Of a DNA stretch of 64,000 bases, positions 51,931 to 63,900 are shown in pieces. The notes beneath the pieces are model-generated. The model was given only the letters and a program-made list of their open reading frames with translations. It did not search any database and had not been told where the DNA came from. The stretch spans positions 12,735,206 through 12,799,205 of the forward strand of contig CM060105.1 of assembly GCA_030522415.1 (NCBI GenBank), in the 5' to 3' direction. Source of the DNA: Channallabes apus (taxonomy: Eukaryota > Chordata > Actinopteri > Siluriformes > Clariidae). Positions within the stretch are counted from its first letter, which is position 1; every line of letters starts with the position of its first letter. A program made the translations under genes and the position numbers.

Positions 51931-53515
51931 AGTGAAAAACTATTTGCCCCCCTCCTGATTTCTTATTCTTTTGCATGTTTGTCACACAAAATGTTTCTGA
52001 TCATCAAACACATTTAACTATTAGTCAAAGATAACACAAGTAAACACAAAATGCAGTTTTTAAATGAGGGGTTTTATTATTTAGGAAGAAAAAAAAATCC
52101 AAACCTACATGGCCCTGTGTGAAAAAGTAATTGCCCCCTGAACCTAATAACTGGTTGGGCCACCCTTAGCAGCAATAACTGCAATCAAGCGTTTGCGATA
52201 ACTTGCAACGAGTCTATTAAAGCGCTCTGGAGTAATTTTGGCCCACTCACCTTTGCAGAATTGTTGTAATTCAGCTTTATTTGAGGGTTTTCTAGCATGA
52301 ACCGCCTTTTAAAGGTCATGCCACAACATCTCAATAGGATTCAGGTCAGGACTTTGACTAGTCCACTCCAAAGTCTTCATTTTGTTTTTCTTCAGCCATT
52401 CAGAGGTGGATTTGCTGGTGTGTTTTGGGTCATTGTCCTGCTGCAGCACCCAAGATCTTGAGTTTGACGGACAGGATTTTTTAGTAGACAGTAGAATTCA
52501 TGGTTCCATCTATCACAGCAAGCCTTCCAGGTCCTGAAGCAGCAAAACAACCCCAGACCATCACACTACCACCACCATATTTTACTGTTGGTATGATATT
52601 CTTTTTCTGAAATGCTGTGTTACTTTTACGCCAGATGTAACGGGACACGCACCTTCCAAAAAGTTCAACTTTTGTCTCGTCGGTCCACAAGGTATTTTCC
52701 CAAAAGTCTTGGCAATCATTGAGATGTTTTTCAGCAAAATTGAGACGAGCCTTAATGTTCTTTTTGCTTAAAAGTGGTTTGTGCCTTAGAAATCTGCCAA
52801 GCAGGCCATTTTTGCCCAGTCTCTTTCTTATGGTCGAGTCGTGAACACTGACATTAATTGAGGCAAGTGAGGCCTGCAGTTCTTTAGATGTTGTCCTGGG
52901 GTCTTTTGTGGCCTCTCGGATGAATTGTCTCTGTGCTCTTGGGGTAATTTTGGTCGGCCGGCCACTCCTGGGAAGGTTCACCACTGTTCCATGTTTTTGC
53001 CATTTGTGGATAATTGCTCTCACTGTGGTTCACTGGAGTCCCAAAGCTTTAGAAATGGCTTTATAACCTTTACCAGACTGATAGATCTCAATTACTTTTG
53101 TTCTCATTTGTTCCTGAATTTCTTTGGATCTTGGCATGATGTCTAGGTTTTGAGGTGCTTTTGGTCTACTTCTCGGTGTCAGGTAGCTCCTATTTAAGTG
53201 ATTTCTTGATTGAAACAGGTGTGGCAGTAATCAGGCCTGGGGGTGACTACAGAAATCGAACTCAGGTGTGATAAACCACAGTTAAGTTATTTTTTAACAA
53301 GGGGGGCAATCACCTTTTCACACAGGGCCATGTAGATTTGGAGTTTTTTTTCTCCCTTAATAACGTAAACCTTCATTTAAAAACTGCATTTTGTGTTCAA
53401 TTATGTTATCTTTGACTAATAGTTAAATGTGTTTGATGATCAGAAACATTTTGTGTGACAAACATGCAAAAGAATAAGAAATCAGGAAGGGGGCAAATAG
53501 TTTTTCACACCACTG
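51931..53515 (-). mobile_element. Tc1-like transposon, copy D
   Basis: Same family and orientation as copy A. The left end lacks the GTGTG of the terminus (ACAGTGAAAAACTATT); the right end CACACCACTG is followed by TA. A deletion of ~30 bp near 52455 removes part of the transposase. Confidence 0.95.
52148..53137 (-). pseudogene. Tc1 transposase, nonsense and deletion
   Basis: ATG at 53137. A CGA to TGA nonsense change lies in the [11 protein letters not shown] segment (about 53030). The central part 53023-52481 is open ([54 protein letters not shown]). A deletion near 52455 follows, then the C-terminal part with [15 protein letters not shown] sequence. The best preserved of the Tc1 copies of this family. 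Confidence 0.92.
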
Positions 53516-53577
53516 TAAATCATTGTGCAATATTAGAATGTATTTGATGATCTCAAAGATAACATGAGTACATACAC

Positions 53578-55402
53578 CAGTGGTTCTCAAAGTGTGGGGC
53601 GCATCCCACTAGTGGGGAATACAGACATGACAGGTGGGGCGCAATGAACGGGAGGAAAAACATGAAAGTACCTATTCTAATTCATGCTTTTCTTTATTGA
53701 TAATGAAGAGCGTACGCTCAAAACTAAACAATCACACACAAATAAATGGATCATTAATACAAGTAAATTTAAAATAACATCAGTTGTGGGCCGGGAGAAA
53801 AAGTGGAACCATAGTGGAACAATAACGGTTTAACATCGGACCAACTTGAGCTGCGCTGCTCGAATCACAAACCTGCGCGAGCCACTGGGCAGCGCTGCGC
53901 GACTCTGACAGAAATAGACCGCGCCGACCATCAAAATATATTTTCTGGGATGCGCACATACAAACCAGGCACGGCAAGGTGGAAACAGTAATAAACAGTC
54001 CTGACATTTTAAATAGTTTGTAAATTAAAACACAGTGGGTTGCGCAGATTTTTAAACCAGATCATCACTGTGCTATCCAGATAGTCGCGCTGCGCGATAT
54101 TTGGTTCAGTCGGGTGCCTCGGTTTAGTCCCACTTTTGATGTGTTTGGCTTCACATACACTTCGACAATGGAAGAAGACGCTGCAGCAGCAGTGAGTTTG
54201 CTTACATGTGACGAAACCAACAACGAGGAGATTGTAAAGAACAAAGGGGCCTCGTCTGTGTTGTGGAATTGGTTTGGGCATAAGAAAAGTGATACGAATG
54301 AGATGAACGTGATCCACTTTAAATATGTGGATTGCACAACCCTGGACATTACCATTCTTTTCCTACTCGTACAGCTGCTCTTATTGTTCATATATTCTTC
54401 ATATATTTTCTATATTGTGTATTGTTGTACAGTTATTTTATTTTAACTTAAATTTTTATATTTTATTTTATTCTTTCCTAGTTAAATTTACCCCCTATTT
54501 TATTTTTCATATTTATTTCCTATTCATAGTCTTTTATGTTAAGGTTTGAATTAAATAGAATTTTTGAATTTGATTTGCAAGGTACGCAAGTGCACTGTTT
54601 TAACAAGTGGTGGAAACACGTCAAACCTCTTTTATCATCTGAAATCCAAGCATCCAAACGAATATGGCCAAAGTAAAAAAAAATGCGGCAAACCTCAGCA
54701 ATTCACAGTTTATATAAAATTACATTATGTAAAACAGTTTCTTTGTGTTTTCATTTTTATTTATGCATTTTCAGATACAAATTGCTATATTGTGATATAT
54801 ATATTGTTACCGAGGTAGAAAATAACTTCTACCGTGATAGAAGATTTTGGTTATATCGCCCACCCCTAATGAAGCCTATCTTGCTTCTTGGTGGTGATGG
54901 TGGGGCAGAGGAGAGACCCGTGTGTGTTTTGTGTCTTATACTGCTGGCAGCAGACCGCATGAGACCCAACAAATTAGGAAGACACTTAGAGACAACACAC
55001 GTTAATAAGCCACTCGATTTCTTTCAAAGAAAGCTGGCAGAATACAGACAGCAGGATAATCACATGGTAAAATCTGAATCAGTGGACAGCGAAGCACAAA
55101 TGGCTTCATTCAAAGTTGGATACAGAATTGGCCAGTGCAATAAAACTACAAACGATTGCTGAGCAGCTAATAAACATGGGGTCAATTGTGCAAAGATAAG
55201 TGACAACGTAAGCCTTTTATAACAATTGCACGTGTATTTTATGTTTTTAACTTGGTGTTGTTTGATCTTATTTGTTTAGAAATTGATATTTCAATAAACA
55301 GTAAACATGGCAGATTTCGTTATTATTTTGTTGACAAGTGCGGCTTGAAAATTCGCTCACCCCCTTAAGTGGGGAATGACAGAAAAAGTTTGAGAACCAC
55401 TG
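53578..55402 (+). mobile_element. hAT (Charlie-like) transposon, internally rearranged
   Basis: Inverted ends CAGTGGTTCTCAAAGTGTGG and TTTGAGAACCACTG with a perfect 8-bp target duplication ACATACAC (53570-53577, 55403-55410), the hAT signature. It carries remnants of a BED-finger transposase. Confidence 0.92.
54114..55162 (+). pseudogene. ZBED/Charlie-type hAT transposase N-terminal remnants
   Basis: SSVLWNWFGHKKSDTNEMN begins a BED-type zinc finger. Its second half, RKCTVLTSGGNTSNLFYHLK and SKHPNEYGQ (54582-54670), is separated by about 250 bp of AT-rich sequence. A second conserved block, CVLCLILLAADRMRPNKLGR, HLETTHVNKPLDFFQRKL and SEAQMASFKVGYRIGQC (54915-55140), follows after another AT-rich insert ending ATATCGCCCACCCCTAAT. 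The catalytic RNase H-fold and dimerisation regions are missing. Confidence 0.78.
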
Positions 55403-55800
55403 ACATACACAAAAGACAATGTCGTTCTTAAATTATAATTTTTTATTTAAATGATGATTTCAAGGGAAAACAGCTGTCCAAACCTACTTGGCCCTATGTG
55501 AACAAGGATTGACAGCTAAATTTAATTATGGGTTATGACAGCAACAATTGCAATAACTGGTAATGAGCCTTTCAAATTGCAAAATGGTTGTATTTTGGCA
55601 CACTCTTCTTTACAAAATGTAGCCATATTGGGGGGATTTTGAGAACAAACAGTCTGCCACAGAATCTCAACTGGACTATGACTAAGTAACTTCAAAAAAC
55701 TTCAATTTTGTCTTTTTGACCAATTCAGAGGTGGACTTTCTGGTGTGTTTTGGATTATTGTCCTGCTGCATAATCCAAGGGCTGAAAATGACAAAATATT

Positions 55801-56384
55801 TAAAGGCATCTTAATTTAAATTTAAATAAACATTTAAAAATATTAGCATACAAAATATCTATATTTCAATGATTACCTTATAAAAGAAATAAATGACAGA
55901 GGATACAGAATGGAAATGTGAAAAAACAGATACACAACCCCTTTTGTAGTGAAATAAAAACAACACCAGCTTATATTTTTGGGTTGAATTTTTGTTTAAA
56001 ATCAAGACAAATAAGGATGTGAAAAGTTAACCAAGATTTTTTTTTATTTATCTATGAATTTATCTACATTACTACAAAGTAAAGTTAATGGTACATGCAA
56101 TTTGAAACAGCAGTAGATCATGGACATTATTATTGTTCTGTAAAAAAAAAGATTCTATGCAGTACACCAAACATAAAAAGTAAAGCAATCAAAGGATCTA
56201 CAAGTTGAACACAAGAAAAAACTATGAGAGATCAGGATATTATCTGGATTTTATTGAGATTTAGTATTAATTCTTCCATAATTGGAATCTGACTCAATAA
56301 AAGACCTGTATTCTAAAACAATAATAAACAAGCAGACATCCAGAAGATGAATTCACTTAAATGGTTGAATATGATTCAAATATA
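55801..56384. other. AT-rich flank, no gene seen
   Basis: 3' flank of the bromodomain gene. The polyadenylation signal cannot be chosen reliably among several AATAAA-like motifs (for example AATAAA complements at 55950 and 56295). Confidence 0.4.
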
Positions 56385-56444
56385 CTACAGGGTTTTAAAG
56401 ATGGTGTTAAAATCCTCATCAAACATCTCTTTCATTTCGGCTCC
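56385..56444 (-). CDS. Last exon of a second SP140-like gene (bromodomain C-terminal helix)
   Basis: Read from 56444 in phase 0 after an AGGAAG acceptor: GAEMKEMFDEDFNTIFKTL then TAG at 56387-56385. The L/M-x-x-x-F-x-x-x-F-x-x-(I/V)-F pattern is how SP100/SP140 bromodomains end. It follows FYK of the exon at 59715-59617, giving the conserved FYK-G junction. An alternative acceptor 4 bp upstream would break the frame. Confidence 0.7.
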   Translation of the reverse strand, partial: GAEMKEMFDEDFNTIFKTL

Positions 56445-56644
56445 CTTCCTGCCATACATGATCCACACAAACACACAAACACGATCAGTTGAGACCAAAG
56501 TACATGGGTAAAAGAAAGTGTAATATTTTAAACAAGGGCAAATGGTACAGTTAACAATGACTGATTAAAGCTAAACTGATAGATAATAGAAGATAATATA
56601 ATATTTCACTAGCAATCTCAGGTTTACTTCTTGACTCAGAATCT

Positions 56645-56950
56645 TCTTCTTTGTCTTTCGGCTGTTCCTTTTCAGGGGTCACCACAGTGAATAATCTGCC
56701 TCCATCTAACCCTATCCTCTGCATCCTCTTCTCTCACACCAACTAAATTCATGTCCTCTCTCACTGCATCCATAAATCTCCTCTTAGGTCTTCCTCTAGA
56801 CTTCCTGCCTGGCAGTTCCAATCTAAGCATCTTTCTACCAATATTTTCACAATCTCTCCAAACAACCTCAATCTGGCCTCTCTGACTTTACCTTCAAAAA
56901 TGGGTTATCCCTCTGAACTTATTCTTGATCCTATCCACTTCCAAAGAGAA
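56645..56950 (-). mobile_element. RTE-type LINE 3' fragment, decayed
   Basis: Matches the 3' end of the RTE insertion at 6068-7255 (CTTTGTCTTTCGGCTGTTCC, CTAACCCTATCCTCTGCATC) with small deletions. Lies in the last intron of the bromodomain gene. Confidence 0.88.
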
Positions 56951-56989
56951 TAATTATTTATATATTTAACCAGTGATACTGATATATCT

Positions 56990-59330
56990 TTAATTCAAGA
57001 TTCAAAGAACTTTATTAATCCCAGTGGGAAATTGCTCTTGGTTATACTGTAGATTTGCTCTGATGTCAGACACATAGTTTTGTAAACAAACATCCTGGGG
57101 ACGGCAGGTCAGGTAGTCCATTATCCAGGTGACCAAGGGAGTGTCAATTTCCATGATCCTTAGTTTCTCCCCCAGTACAGCCGTATTGTGTTGAAGGCAC
57201 TGGAGAAGTCAAAGAACATAATCCTCACACTGGTCCCAGGTACGTCGAGGTGGGAGTAGGTACGGTGGAACACGTGTATAATGGCGTCATCTACTCCCAG
57301 GAGTGGCTGATAGGCAAACTGAAGAGGGTCAAGAGAAGACTTCACCTGAGGACGAAGTCTATCCAGGATAAGTCTCTCATAATATGAGATGTTAGAGCGA
57401 TGGGCCTGTAGTCGTTCTGGGCAGATGGTCGTGGTACCTTGGGGACAGGAACAATGCAGGAAGTTTTCCACAGGGCAGGGACTTTCTGTAGAGACAAACT
57501 TAGGCTAAAGAGGTGCCGTAGGACCCCACACAGTTGAGGAGCACAGGATTTCAGGACTCTTGGGTTGATATTGTCCGGACCTGCAGCTTTTGTAGGGCAG
57601 AGCCTGCTCAGACCGCATTTTACCTGGTCATCTGAGATGTTGATTGATGGGATTGCAGAAGAAGTGGCCGTTCTCTGTGTGGGGGTGGATGGGGGTGCAG
57701 GGGAGCCTGTATTAGAGCTGAAGTTGAGAGTGGTGTAATACAGAGGGACATCAAATCTGTTAAAGAAGGTGTTGAGATCGTTAGCACATTCCACATTGCC
57801 CTCAATAGCCTGTCCACTCTTCTTGTAGCCAGTCATGCTCCTCATGCCTCTCCACACCTCTCTCATGTTGTTGTTCTTCAGCCTTTGTTCCAATTTTTTT
57901 TCGCTAAGACTCTTTCCCCTCTCTGATTTTGACAGCCAACATTCTTTGAGCCTTCTTTGCTGCTTTCTTATCACCAGACCTAAAAGCCCTTTTTTTCTCA
58001 TATATGGAAGCTTTAATGTCCTTAGTGACCCAGGGTTTATTGTTGGGGAAACAGCAAATATTTCTCATAGGTACACAGGTGTCCACACAGAAGTTTATGT
58101 ACTCAGTAATGCAATCAGTCATAGTCTCAAGTCTCATTTATTTATATAACCCTTTATGCTACAACGTAGGCCAAAGGACTGAACATCAGAGAAACTATGA
58201 AATATAATAAAATATAATAAAATAAAATAATAAATACATAAACATAACATATAAAACAAAGTCAAGAATTAAAAGCAACAGAGTATAAATACGTTTTAAT
58301 ACGCAATTTAAAAACCTCAACTGAAGATGCAGATCTAACATCAGGGGGGAGCGCATTCCACAGCCTAGGACCAACAACTGAAAAGGCTCGATCCCCTTTT
58401 GTTTGTCATAACATCAATGTCCTCTTTATGTGGTTCACAGAGAACTTCCCAGTTTGTAACCTCAAAACAATCCTGCAAGGTATTAGTGGCTCCTTCTGAC
58501 CACCTCCTTACATTCCTAACTGTAGCAGGCTGCCTCTGGACCAGGGATTTGTATATTGGCTGAAGATGAGCTAGATTGTGGTCTGATTTCCCCAGAGGGG
58601 GCAGGGCTGCAGCACTGTAAGCACTTTTAACATTAGCATAAAGCAAGTCCAGTGTCCTATACTCCCTGGTGTGGCAATCCACATACTGGGTGAAAGTGGG
58701 GAGAGTCTTCATCAGGGATGTGTGGTTGAAATTGCCGGACATCAGAAGAAAGGCATCTGGGTGCAGGGTCTGGAGTTCTGCGGCGGCGTGTGTGGATGGA
58801 GGAATGTACACGGCAGTTATTATAACATGAGAGAATTCTCTGAGTAAATAATATGGGCAAAGTCCGACAGCCAGCAGTTCAATATCCGGACTACAAACAC
58901 GCTCCTTAACAGCCACATGACCAGGGTTACACCACACGTTGTTGATGTAAACAGCCAGCCCCCCTCCTTTCCTCTTACCGCTCTCACTCTTTGTCCTGTC
59001 GCTCCATATCGCGCTGAAGCCATTCAAAGCCACTTTGTAACCAAGTCTCTGTAAAACACATCAGACTGCACTCACGGAATATGTTTTCAGTCCTTAACAA
59101 AGCGGTCAACTCGTCCATCTTATTGTCCAGAGATCTCACATTGCCCATGATAAGAGACGGGAGATACGGCTTGTACTTTCTCATCCTCTCCTTCTGCTCT
59201 TTATGTCTCTCCTCATCTTTGCATCCCCTGCGCCGATTTCTTCCATCTCTGCTTCCTCTCGGTGTGCTCCTCCGTATCTCATCACAGCTGGGTCTCCGAT
59301 GCTGGCCGGCTTCAGTGCGATCAGCTGTTA
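56990..59330 (-). mobile_element. Rex1/Babar-like LINE, second subfamily, broken
   Basis: Distinct from the LINE at 15428-18866 but with the same layout. The 3' end AGATTCAAAGAACTTTATTA is at about 56995. A fragment of an L2-like LINE is inserted at about 58137-58385, and part of the RT after FSSAFNTI is missing. It lies within the last intron of the bromodomain gene. Confidence 0.85.
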
Positions 59331-59335
59331 CCTAG
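57160..59335 (-). pseudogene. LINE endonuclease/RT, frameshifted
   Basis: Endonuclease: MGNVRSLDNKMDELTALLR, CFTETWLQ, GGGLAVYINNVWCNPGH, MSGNFNHTSLMKTLPTF and GKSDHNLAHLQP, spread over two frames (59184-58984, 59033-58365). Linker: FPNNKPWVTKDIKASIYEKK. RT start: [65 protein letters not shown]. The catalytic FADD half of the RT is deleted: the sequence jumps directly to 3' UTR. Confidence 0.88.
58137..58385 (-). mobile_element. L2-like LINE 3' end inserted in the LINE
   Basis: On the minus strand VVGPRLWNALPPDVRSAS-like sequence precedes a short A/T-rich tail with AATAAAATAATAAATAC. The C-terminal L2 segment (LWN-LP, FK) identifies it. Confidence 0.7.
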
Positions 59336-59616
59336 TGTAAACAAAGGAACCGGCTCTGTGCTGCTGCGCGCTGATTGCCGAAAACATAAATATTGCTGCA
59401 TAACTAATAAGGATAACACTTTCAAACGCATGCTTTAAAAGGGCAGACTGTACTGACTTAGGAAAAAAAATTTAGTTAAAAAAAGATAAAAGAGGAAAAG
59501 TATTAAACACAAGTAAACCACACAAAACCCGGAGAGCAACTGCACCAAGCTGCTGCACCAAGCTGCTGCACGCTCGCGCATGCGCACAAACACCGTAATC
59601 CGTATTTGTATCATAC

Positions 59617-59715
59617 CTTGTAAAAAGTTTGGCAGTTTTTGAAGATGAGTTGGATGGCATGAACAAACTGTTTCACTGTCTTGTACTTGTCATTCTGCAT
59701 TTTGGTCCTCACATC
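59617..59715 (-). CDS. Bromodomain exon of a second SP140-like gene
   Basis: 99 nt, phase 0 on both sides, acceptor GTGCTAG, donor GTATGA. Encodes DVRTKMQNDKYKTVKQFVHA and IQLIFKNCQTFYK. The V...L/M...Y.TV..FV.....IF.NC.TFY pattern is the B-C helix region of bromodomains in SP140, TRIM24/28/33 and related proteins, including the Asn of the acetyl-lysine pocket (KNC). The upstream half of the bromodomain would be in an exon to the right, which I cannot find before the window ends. Confidence 0.85.
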
Positions 59716-59717
59716 CT

Positions 59718-60460
59718 AGCACCTGCACTAGGACAAGGTTTAACAAAGACTCTGTAAAGCTGTATCAGGTCGGTTAAGAGATTTTGTATGGTGGGGGACA
59801 ATCAAGTTTGTATAAAATGCTGAGGCTTAACATAAAGCTTTGTTTCATATTGCAAAGTATTGTAGGGTTTACATAATAATGACAACAAATGTCTGTCGCA
59901 TTCTCCACCAATATATGTAGACATTTTAATGTGGACACAATGCCCAATGCATTCTTCACCATTAATATGTAGTGTTTAGCTCTGGGTCAGAGTTGTATCG
60001 AGTCTTTAATGATTTGGGTTAATTTGATTAACTGAATCCAAATTTATAATGTAGACTTTATTGTCTACCCATCCAGCGTTTAGGACAATTTAGTGTATCT
60101 TACCATTTCTGCTTATCATGTGGCCAACGATGATAACGCAAAATCTAGTATTTAGCAATTATGAGCAAGGTAACAAGATATGGGCAAATGTTTAGACTTT
60201 AAAATACATGACCAAGACAACAGTTCTTTATAAAGAAACGAGAATTCATTTGACTAATCTACGACACATGAAACTATGCTACTTTAGCAGTATTTTATAC
60301 AAACAGTTTTGAAGGTGAAAATTACTGAAGTTATTAGTACTGACTAGAATCAACGAAAGCCACAAAAGCAGAGTCTTGGGTTTAATCTTACTGTTTAGTT
60401 CTGAACCACCCCCAATTTCAGCAATACAGCTTTGTTTGTTTACTTGCATTATGTTTCATT
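59718..60460. other. Intron or intergenic, no feature recognised
   Basis: No further exon of the bromodomain gene was found by reading the minus strand for bromodomain or PHD motifs. Confidence 0.4.
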
Positions 60461-60715
60461 CTCATCTGTTTGTTCGCCTCCAGCGAAGGGAAACACAGCA
60501 TTTCTCATTGGTTGGTGGGCTGTTGTAGAGATGACATCTTTCGGAAAAGCACTTCGGTGAGGCGTTGGTTGCCTGGTTACCGATGGCTGTGCTCTGGAAC
60601 TTCTCTTGAGGGTTTCTTCATTGAGGGAGTTCTTGAAGAGCGGATGACGCAATGGCGGAAGCCCAGGCTGCTTGGAAGAGGTTGTTGGAGGTTGCAAGTT
60701 GTTCATATATTATGA
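60460..60715 (+). promoter_or_regulatory. Possible promoter/first-exon region
   Basis: GC-richer island in AT-rich DNA, with an inverted CCAAT box (TCATTGGTTGGTGGG, 60503-60517), an RFX-like half palindrome (GTTGCCTGGTTACC, 60568-60581) and an ETS-like GGCGGAAG overlapping a good Kozak ATG (GACGCAATGGCGGAAG, about 60646-60661). That ATG opens MAEAQAAWKRLLEVASC before a stop. Strand and target gene are uncertain; this is inference from sequence texture only. Confidence 0.3.
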
Positions 60716-60805
60716 TCTAGATATTATATATTATATTATTATATATTATATATTATTATATATTATATTATTATATATTATAATATTATATATTATAGAT
60801 ATATA
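60716..60805. repeat. AT-rich (TATTA)n-like repeat
   Basis: Simple repeats of TATATTA and variants. Confidence 0.9.
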
Positions 60806-60958
60806 TCACATATTGCCCTACTGCACTGTAAAAAATAATTGTAAGGCTATGTAAATGAAACAAACAAAAAAAGTGTATTTTTTACTAATAATAATTTTGT
60901 TAAAGTGAAAACTTTAGAGTATTAAGTAAAATCTATTTATTTACTTAATTTAGACTTG

Positions 60959-63900
60959 GTAATTCAATTCAATTCAATTCAATTTTATTTATATAGCACT
61001 TTTAACAATGGTCATTGTCTCAAAGCAGCTTCACAAAAATTTAAGAAATTTAACAAAAAAAAAATAAAAAATTATATATTATATATATATAGAATAATTA
61101 TATATAAAGTAATAAATAAAATTATAATAGAAAAATAAATAAAAACAAATAATAATAATAATTATAGAAAAGAAAATAATTGGAAGTGTGGATGTGTGAG
61201 AAAAATGTGCAGATAATAATGAGACGAATGAATGAAATTTCTCTGATGAGCAAGCCAAGGGTGACGGCGACGGTGGCAAGGAAAAACTCCCTGAGATGGC
61301 ATTAGGAAGAAACCTTGAGAGGAACCAGACTCAACAGGGAACCCATCCTCATTTGGGCGATAACAGATAGAAATGATATAACATCTTGTGTGTTGTGCAG
61401 GTGAAAATTCAATATGACAGAAATTATTTAAATTGTCATGAAGACCAGTTCAGCATAGGGACGAGTCAGTAGGTGCAGAGGGCAGATGAGGTCTGGATCA
61501 CTGGAAGCACAGAAGCAGCATGTGTAGCTCCAACCATCATAAAGCTGAATCCAGTTGGAGCTGGTCCTTCTCTGGATGCCTCAGGAACCTCGCAGGGTCG
61601 GCCTTTGTCTACTGAGGCTGGCAAAATCTCCCGATGCCTCGGGATGGGTAGAGAAATACAGAACAGATGGGGAGAATTAGCGTAGTTGCCATTCGGTATA
61701 GGTGTACTGGAGTATGAGTACTGGGATGAGTTATGTGTATGCCAGATTAAAAAGATGCGTCTTGAGTCTACTTTTGAACTGAGAAACCGTGTCTGCTCCC
61801 CGAACACTGTCTGGAAGGCTATTCCAAAGCTTTGGAGCTAAATATGAAAAAGCCCTACCCCCTTTTGTAGATTTTGAAATTCTGGGAACTACCAGAAGTC
61901 CGGAGTTTTGTGATCTTAAGGCGCGTGGTGGATTGTAGCGTATCAGAAGACTGGTTAAGTATGTGGGAGCTAAACCATTTAAGGCCTTGTATGTAAGTAA
62001 TACTATTTTGTAATTTATTCTAAACTGAACAGGTAGCCAGTGCAGGGATGATAATATTGGGGTTATATGATCATATTTTCTGGATCTAGTGAGAACCCTG
62101 GCAGCTGCATTTTGGATTAACTGAAGCTTGTTTATTGAGGATGCAGGACAACCACCTAGTAATGCATTACAATAGTCCAGTCTGGAGGTCATGAATGCAT
62201 GAACTAGTTTTTCTGCATCAGATACGGATAAGATGTTCCTAAGTTTAGCAATATTTCGAAGATGGAAAAAGGCTGTTTTTGTGATATTTGAAATGTGATT
62301 TTCAAAAGACAAGTTACTGTCTAATATTACTCCCAGATCTTTTACTGCTGAGCTGGTAATAACAGTACATCCTTCTAAGCGCAAGCTGAATTGTGAAAGC
62401 TGTTGTGTGCTGGTTTTTGGGCCAATAAGTAATATCTCTGTCTTATCTGAATTTAATAAAAGAAAGTTATTGGTCATCCAATCTTTTATGTCCTGGACAC
62501 ACTCAGTTAATCTAGACAACTTAGGTATTTCGTCTGGTTTGGTTGAGATATATAATTGGGTATCATCAGCATAACAATGGAAACTAATCTCATGTCTTCT
62601 AATGATGTTACCCAAGGGAAGCATGTATATTGAGAACAACAGAGGTCCTAAAACTGACCCTTGTGGGACCCCATATTTCACTGGCATTATACCAGACGGT
62701 CCTCCATTTAGATCTACAAAATGGTAGCGATCAGACAGGTAAGATCTAAACCATTTTAGTGCCTGTCCCTGAATGCCTATATAATTTTGTAAGCGATCTA
62801 TGAGAATATTATGATCTATAGTGTCGAATGCAGCACTAAGATCGAGCAGGACTAGCAATGAGATGCAGCCTTGGTCTGAAGCTAAAAACAAGTCATTTGT
62901 AATCTTAACTAGTGGAGTTTCTGTGCTATGATGGGGCCTGAAACCTGACTGAAATTCTTCAAGGATGTTGTTATCCTGCAAGAATGTGCAAATTTGAGCT
63001 GATACTACTTTTTCTAGTATTTTTGATATGAACGGGAGGTTTGAGATCGGTCTGTAATTTTTTATTTCATTCGCGTCCAAATTAGATTTTTTTAAGAAGC
63101 GGCTTAATAACTGCTAACTTGAAAGGTTTAGGGACGTGACCTAGATGTAATGAAGAATTAATAATGTTTAGGAGTGGCTCTCCAACCGTAAGCATCACTT
63201 CTTTTAAAAATCTGGTTGGGATTGGGTCTAACAGGCACGTTGTTGATTTAGCCGAGGTGATGAGTTTATACAGCTCTTCCTGTCCTATACCTGTAAAGCA
63301 GTGAAAATCTAAATGTGAAGCTATAGGCTGAACTGGATCGTGAGATACTATTAGAGGTTGAACCTCCATTATTTTCTTCCTGATATTATTGATTTTTTCA
63401 TTAAAGAAGTCCATAAAGTCTTCACTTCTAAACTGTGATGGGATACTCTCTGCGGGCATCTTAGGTTTTGTTAGGCGAGCCACTGTACTAAATAAGAACC
63501 TGGGATTGTTTTGGTTTCTTGCTATCAGTTGGTTAAGATGCTCGGTCCTAGCAGTTTTTAGAGCCTGTCTATAGCTGCACATACTGTCTTTATACACAAT
63601 TCGAAAAACTTCTAATTTAGTTTTCCTCCATTTTCGCTCGAGGTTACGGGTTGCTCTCTTTAGGGCGCGAGTACGACTGTTGTACCACGGTGCCAATGTT
63701 TTATCTCTGACTTTTTTTTTTTTTATCTGATGGGAGCAACAGTGTCTAATGTACTGGTAAAAATAGTGCCCATGCTGCTAGTCACTTCATCTAGATCATC
63801 TGCATTTAGGGGTCTAATAAGAAATTGGGACAGATCCGGCAGATTACTTGTGAATCTGTCTTTAGTGGTGGGATTCATATTTCTAACAGATTGATAGCGT

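Larger units (their letters stand above)
53518..55800 (-). mobile_element. Old Tc1 relic split by a hAT element
   Basis: 53518-53577 and 55411-55800 together resemble decayed Tc1 (GTATTTGATGATCTCAAAG; CCTATGTGAACAAGGATTG; TTATTGTCCTGCTGCATAAT). The hAT insertion separates the terminal repeat from the transposase relic. Confidence 0.65.

Noticed and set aside
54114..54446. Reading the BED-finger ORF as a complete host gene
   Set aside because: It runs into AT-rich sequence, ends without the second half of the finger in frame, and sits inside a hAT element with an 8-bp target duplication.
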